Both the position numbers and the translations under genes were made by a program. Below are positions 16,399-18,831 of a DNA stretch of 18,831 nucleotides, one piece after another. Positions within the stretch are counted from its first letter, which is position 1. Each line of letters opens with the position of its first letter. Under the pieces are notes generated by a model. It did not search any database. It saw nothing but the letters and a program-made list of their open reading frames with translations, and was not told the DNA's origin. Source of the stretch: an uncultured Planctomycetia bacterium (lineage in GTDB: Bacteria; Planctomycetota; UBA1135; GCA-002686595); assembly GCA_938003765.1 (NCBI GenBank), contig CALKYE010000144.1, positions 1-18,831 of the forward strand, read 5' to 3'.

Positions 16399-16812
16399 AT
16401 GGACCAAGCCGCACGCATCCGTGCTTCCTTCGACCTCGTGGCGCCCCGCGCCGACGCGGTCGTGGAGGCCTTCTACGCCAATCTGTTCGCTGCCGCCCCC
16501 GCCGCGCGCGCCCTGTTCCCCGCGGACATGGCCGCTCAGCGCCAGCACCTCGCCGCAGCGCTCGCGCTCGTCGTGAAGCACGCCGACCGGCTCGAGACGC
16601 TCGCGCCGGCGCTGCGCGAGATGGGCGTCCGTCACATCCGCTACGGCGCGACGCCCGCGCACTACGGCGTCGTTCGCGACGTCCTGATCGCGACGCTGGC
16701 GCAGCACGCGGGCGCGGCTTGGAACGAGCAACTCGCGAGCGACTGGACAGCAGCGCTCAATGCCGTGGCCGGGATCATGCTCGACGGCGCGCGCGCCGCC
16801 GAAGCCGCCTGA
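16399..16812 (+). CDS. Single-domain bacterial globin (Vitreoscilla haemoglobin/flavohaemoglobin-type)
   Basis: A 137-residue haem protein that binds oxygen or nitric oxide; possible roles are oxygen supply, NO detoxification or redox sensing. Features: FYANLF with Tyr26 at the distal B10 position, Gln48 in AAQRQHLA as the likely E7 residue (His50 is an alternative), and the proximal F8 histidine His79 in GVRHIRYGATPAHYGVV, followed by the G and H helices (WTAALNAVAGIML). Tyr B10 with Gln E7 is the arrangement of flavohaemoglobins and related single-domain globins. No reductase domain follows, so it needs a separate electron donor. It begins 41 nt after the glycosyltransferase/methyltransferase gene on the same strand and could be co-transcribed without being functionally linked. 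No Shine-Dalgarno is visible; the start is supported by the family's usual length. Confidence 0.92.
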   Translation: MDQAARIRASFDLVAPRADAVVEAFYANLFAAAPAARALFPADMAAQRQHLAAALALVVKHADRLETLAPALREMGVRHIRYGATPAHYGVVRDVLIATLAQHAGAAWNEQLASDWTAALNAVAGIMLDGARAAEAA

Positions 16813-16815
16813 CGC

Positions 16816-16869
16816 TTCGGATCAGCGCCCGACAGGCCTCGGCGCGCGCGAGTTCGGATCAGAGCCCGA
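16816..16869. repeat. Imperfect 17-bp direct repeat at the end of the Cys-rich gene
   Basis: The stretch starting TTCGGATCAG and ending GCCCGA occurs at 16816-16832 and 16853-16869 with one mismatch (C/A at position 11). The second copy contains the stop codon of the minus-strand gene (16859-16861). It looks like a small local duplication in the 46-bp convergent gap after the globin gene. No terminator hairpin of note was found there. Confidence 0.7.
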
Positions 16870-18253
16870 TCTGGAACCACAGCGCGTTGCTGAGGCTCGT
16901 GCCGAACCCCGCGGGATCTGCGGGGTCGCGCCACCACTGTTGGGCCGCCGCGAACGCTCCGACGCTGAGCAGCGGATCCAGCCCGCTCTGGATGCGCGCG
17001 TTGAAATCGAACGCAAAGGTCCCCGAGCAGTCGAGCACACCCGGGACCCCGCTCGAGGTCTGCACCGCGGTTCGACGCACCGGCTGCGCGACGCACAACA
17101 CCCCGCCGAGGAACGGAGCCGACGCGCGCTGCGCTCCGTAGAACAGGAGTCCGTTGCGGCCGGGGAGCACGTCGAGCGCCGCGATGACGAACGGAACGGG
17201 AGAGCTCGCGCTGGGCGAGCCGACGTGCGTGAGCTCACTCACGCAGCCCGCCGAGTTGAGCTTGCCCACGCAGTAGGACGCGATCGACTCGGGCACGAGC
17301 GCCGTCACCGAGTTGTTGCCCGCGCCGATCGGCTCGGTCTCGACGTACAGGCCGTCGGGATCGATCGTGGCGGTCAGGAGCTCGCCGGGAACGAGCACTT
17401 GCGAGTTCGTCGGCGCCTTGCGTCGGTACACGCACTGATGGAGACCGCCGATGCCCCCGTTGCACTGCCCCTCGCACTTCACCGTGAAGTTCTGCAGCGG
17501 AGGGCATTGGGCGTCGTTGTCGCAGCAATCGCCGCCGAGGCCGATTCCAGAATCGAGCGCGAGCTCGAACACGGCGCCGCCGCTGGACGCCAGACGCACG
17601 AGCGGAGCAACGCTCAGCGTGCCTCCGCCGGGGACGAGCCGCACTCCGATGGCGACGATGAACTCGCCGGAGAGCGGTGAGCTGGTCAGTTCCAGGCTCT
17701 CGAGCGAGAGGTCGCCGAAGCTCAACAACGGCGCCGCGGCGCCAGCGGAGTTGTTGCTCGCGCCGGGCGCGCAGCTCTCGTCGTGCAGGCCGTCGGGGTC
17801 GACCGTCGCGCTCACCCACGCGAGCGGAGCGACGCCGTCGACGACGAAGCTCGCGCGACGGCGGTAGACACAGGCGCGCGGACCGCCGCTGCCGCTCGCG
17901 CACGAACTCTCACAGCGCTTGTTCCAGCCGGAGATGTCGTCGCACTGCGAGTTGCTCGAGCAGCACGCCTCGCTCAGCGCGCCGACGACGTCGAGCAGCG
18001 ATTCGTCTCGCGGCGCGCCGTTCACGTACACGCGCACGACCAGCGGCTGGGAGAGAAGCAACTGCTCGGCGGTGAACGACACGTCGACGTCGACCGCGTA
18101 CCGACCGGCAGTCGTCGTGGGCGAGACCGCCACAGCCTCCACCGCGAGATCGCAATACGACTCCGGCGTCGCATGCGCGCTGGCGGCGCACGTCAGCGCC
18201 GTCGCAAGACCAGGGGCGAAGCGAAGACCGATCCGGTCATGGCTGGCTCGCAT
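16859..18253 (-). CDS. Secreted Cys-rich protein with two CARDB-like repeats and shared C-terminal module
   Basis: A 464-residue exported protein, not recognised as a named family. The ATG at 18253 has a strong GGAGGAGA 7 nt upstream and gives a signal peptide (1 to about 29, ending SAHA). Two units follow at residues 35-180 and 181-326, exactly 146 residues apart without gaps. Each starts DL(A/S)(V/L)E, holds CC-x5-C-x9-C-x3-C-x9-CVYRR (97-132 and 243-278), then AT(V/I)DPDGL and NNS. The DPDGL...NNS ending recalls CARDB-type adhesion domains; the cysteine block would be an insertion into that fold and, with six cysteines, could form three disulfides. Unit 1 has two extra cysteines (34, 161). 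Residues 327-464 are the shared module (YCVGKLNSAGC, GLLFYG, LCV, QQWWRDP, SNALWF). Adhesion, structural or sorting roles are possible; no catalytic motif is seen. Confidence 0.9.
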   Translation of the reverse strand: MRASHDRIGLRFAPGLATALTCAASAHATPESYCDLAVEAVAVSPTTTAGRYAVDVDVSFTAEQLLLSQPLVVRVYVNGAPRDESLLDVVGALSEACCSSNSQCDDISGWNKRCESSCASGSGGPRACVYRRRASFVVDGVAPLAWVSATVDPDGLHDESCAPGASNNSAGAAAPLLSFGDLSLESLELTSSPLSGEFIVAIGVRLVPGGGTLSVAPLVRLASSGGAVFELALDSGIGLGGDCCDNDAQCPPLQNFTVKCEGQCNGGIGGLHQCVYRRKAPTNSQVLVPGELLTATIDPDGLYVETEPIGAGNNSVTALVPESIASYCVGKLNSAGCVSELTHVGSPSASSPVPFVIAALDVLPGRNGLLFYGAQRASAPFLGGVLCVAQPVRRTAVQTSSGVPGVLDCSGTFAFDFNARIQSGLDPLLSVGAFAAAQQWWRDPADPAGFGTSLSNALWFQIGL

Positions 18254-18260
18254 GGCAGGT

Positions 18261-18268
18261 TCTCCTCC
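18261..18268 (-). promoter_or_regulatory. Strong Shine-Dalgarno of the Cys-rich gene
   Basis: GGAGGAGA on the minus strand, 7 nt before the ATG at 18253. It settles this start over the upstream in-frame ATG at 18391. Most other genes in the window lack such a site, so efficient translation is plausible. Confidence 0.85.
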
Positions 18269-18293
18269 GAGAACTGAGTTGGGAAGGCCGCAG

Positions 18294-18320
18294 GCGTCGC
18301 CGTCGGCAAGGCGGCGACGC
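18294..18320. promoter_or_regulatory. Perfect 9-bp inverted repeat in the leader of the Cys-rich gene
   Basis: Arms GCGTCGCCG (18294-18302) and CGGCGACGC (18312-18320) flank a 9-nt spacer, about 25 nt upstream of the Shine-Dalgarno. It could be an operator for a dimeric regulator or a 5'-leader hairpin. Which one depends on the unknown transcription start. Confidence 0.45.
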
Positions 18321-18716
18321 AACCGGGTTTGGACTCCGCGAGGCCGCGCGGAAGTTCCAACGAAACGCCGCGCGCTTTCCTGTGGTCCCATTCCCCGTCG
18401 CGCGGAATCGGCTGGCGCCGCGGCGAGCGCTCGTCGCCCTCAGCCGAGGCCGAGCGCGAAGAACAGGTCCCGCGCGGAGTCGCTCGGACACGCGGTTACA
18501 GATCGACGCCGTCGCCCACGCTCACGGGGCCGAGCAGGAACTCCGCGCTCATCTAGGCGCAGGGGTTTGGAGGTGCGCTGCGCCGAGGAGACCTGACACA
18601 GCTCCCAAGGCGCCCACAAGGCGCATCCTTCATCCGCCCCAGTGCTCATCGCAGGCCCCGCGGCGCGAGCGCAATCTCTCGCTTGCTGGCGGCGAGTACG
18701 CACACCCGCCGCAGCC
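18321..18716. other. Non-coding divergent intergenic region
   Basis: About 400 bp between the Cys-rich gene (minus) and the gene entering at the right edge (plus). No frame gives a convincing protein. It should contain the promoter of the right-edge gene, but no clear -35/-10 pair is seen. A short hairpin-capable stretch, GCGAG...CTCGC, lies near 18666-18682. Confidence 0.5.
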
Positions 18717-18724
18717 AAGGGAGG
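18717..18724 (+). promoter_or_regulatory. Strong Shine-Dalgarno of the right-edge gene
   Basis: AAGGGAGG ends 6 nt before the ATG at 18731, near-ideal sequence and spacing. It supports the truncated reading frame as a real gene. Confidence 0.85.
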
Positions 18725-18730
18725 ATTGCG

Positions 18731-18831
18731 ATGAAGCTGCAGCTCTTCTCGTGCGCCGCCGCGCTCTTCGGCGTTGCGTCCGCCGCCCACGCGCAGATCG
18801 TGACCACGCGGGTGAGCATCACGCCCGGCGG
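18731..18831 (+). CDS. Secreted protein, N-terminal fragment only (cut by window end)
   Basis: Thirty-three codons are visible. The first residues (MKLQLFSCAAALFGVASAAHA, then QIVTTRVSI) form a textbook signal peptide with a probable cleavage after AHA. An excellent Shine-Dalgarno precedes the ATG. The mature protein is outside the window, so its function cannot be stated. Given its neighbours, another cell-surface or secreted protein is likely. It is divergent from the Cys-rich gene. Confidence 0.8.
   Translation, partial: MKLQLFSCAAALFGVASAAHAQIVTTRVSITPG

Noticed and set aside
14258..16414. Minus-strand open frame of 718 codons antisense to the glycosyltransferase/methyltransferase gene
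   Set aside because: The plus strand carries intact methyltransferase motifs; the antisense frame has none.
18496..18552. 18-codon minus-strand reading frame ending FLLGPVSVGDGVDL
   Set aside because: It looks faintly like the tail of a protein, but a TAG directly precedes its ATG, there is no ribosome site, and no longer relic can be traced.
18670..18730. Pairing of CGCAATC (18670-18676) with GATTGCG (18724-18730) as a translation-blocking hairpin
   Set aside because: Only 7 bp across a loop of nearly 50 nt, overlapping just one base of the Shine-Dalgarno; not distinguishable from chance.

Overview
The window is about 18.8 kb of very GC-rich DNA with dense coding on both strands. It most likely comes from a planctomycete of a poorly characterised lineage. 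Four things suggest this. Three secreted proteins share a C-terminal module of a style I associate with Planctomycetota. A Ser/Thr kinase fused to a sulfatase-modifying-factor-like domain is coupled to an ECF-type sigma factor. A glycosyltransferase is fused to a methyltransferase. Shine-Dalgarno sequences are rare: most starts have none, and two have strong ones. Species assignment is not possible from the sequence alone.

Layout, left to right. (1) 1-1742 +: the C-terminal three quarters of catalase-peroxidase KatG, followed by a strong hairpin terminator. (2) 1868-4489 -: a secreted subtilisin-family (S8) protease with the shared C-terminal module. (3) 4868-6073 +: a secreted LamG-like protein with the same module; its end overlaps the next gene by 17 nt. 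(4) 6057-10948 -: a two-gene unit made of a 1450-residue secreted Rhs/YD-repeat protein and, 14 nt downstream, a 174-residue protein with its own signal peptide, YD repeats, a ten-glycine linker, a CFI-box and a membrane/basic C-terminus. (5) 11177-14799 -: a transmembrane Ser/Thr kinase with a degenerate formylglycine-generating-enzyme-like domain, overlapping an ECF-like sigma factor by 4 nt (ATGA). A hairpin separates this pair from the Rhs unit. (6) 14933-16812 +: a glycosyltransferase/methyltransferase fusion and a single-domain globin. (7) 16859-18253 -: a secreted protein with two cysteine-rich CARDB-like repeats in exact register, plus the shared C-terminal module. (8) 18731-18831 +: the start of another secreted protein, cut by the window edge.

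How the genes may work together. Most of the window concerns the cell surface. The most system-like part is 6057-14799: a membrane kinase with a probable sensor domain, a sigma factor translated with it, and then, on the same strand, a giant secreted Rhs shell protein with a small candidate membrane-anchored YD-repeat partner. Regulation of the Rhs pair by the sigma factor is inference. The other recurrent element is the roughly 130-residue C-terminal module on three otherwise unrelated secreted proteins, which looks like a common sorting, attachment or folding unit. KatG and the globin are ordinary oxidative and gas-stress functions with no visible link to the rest.
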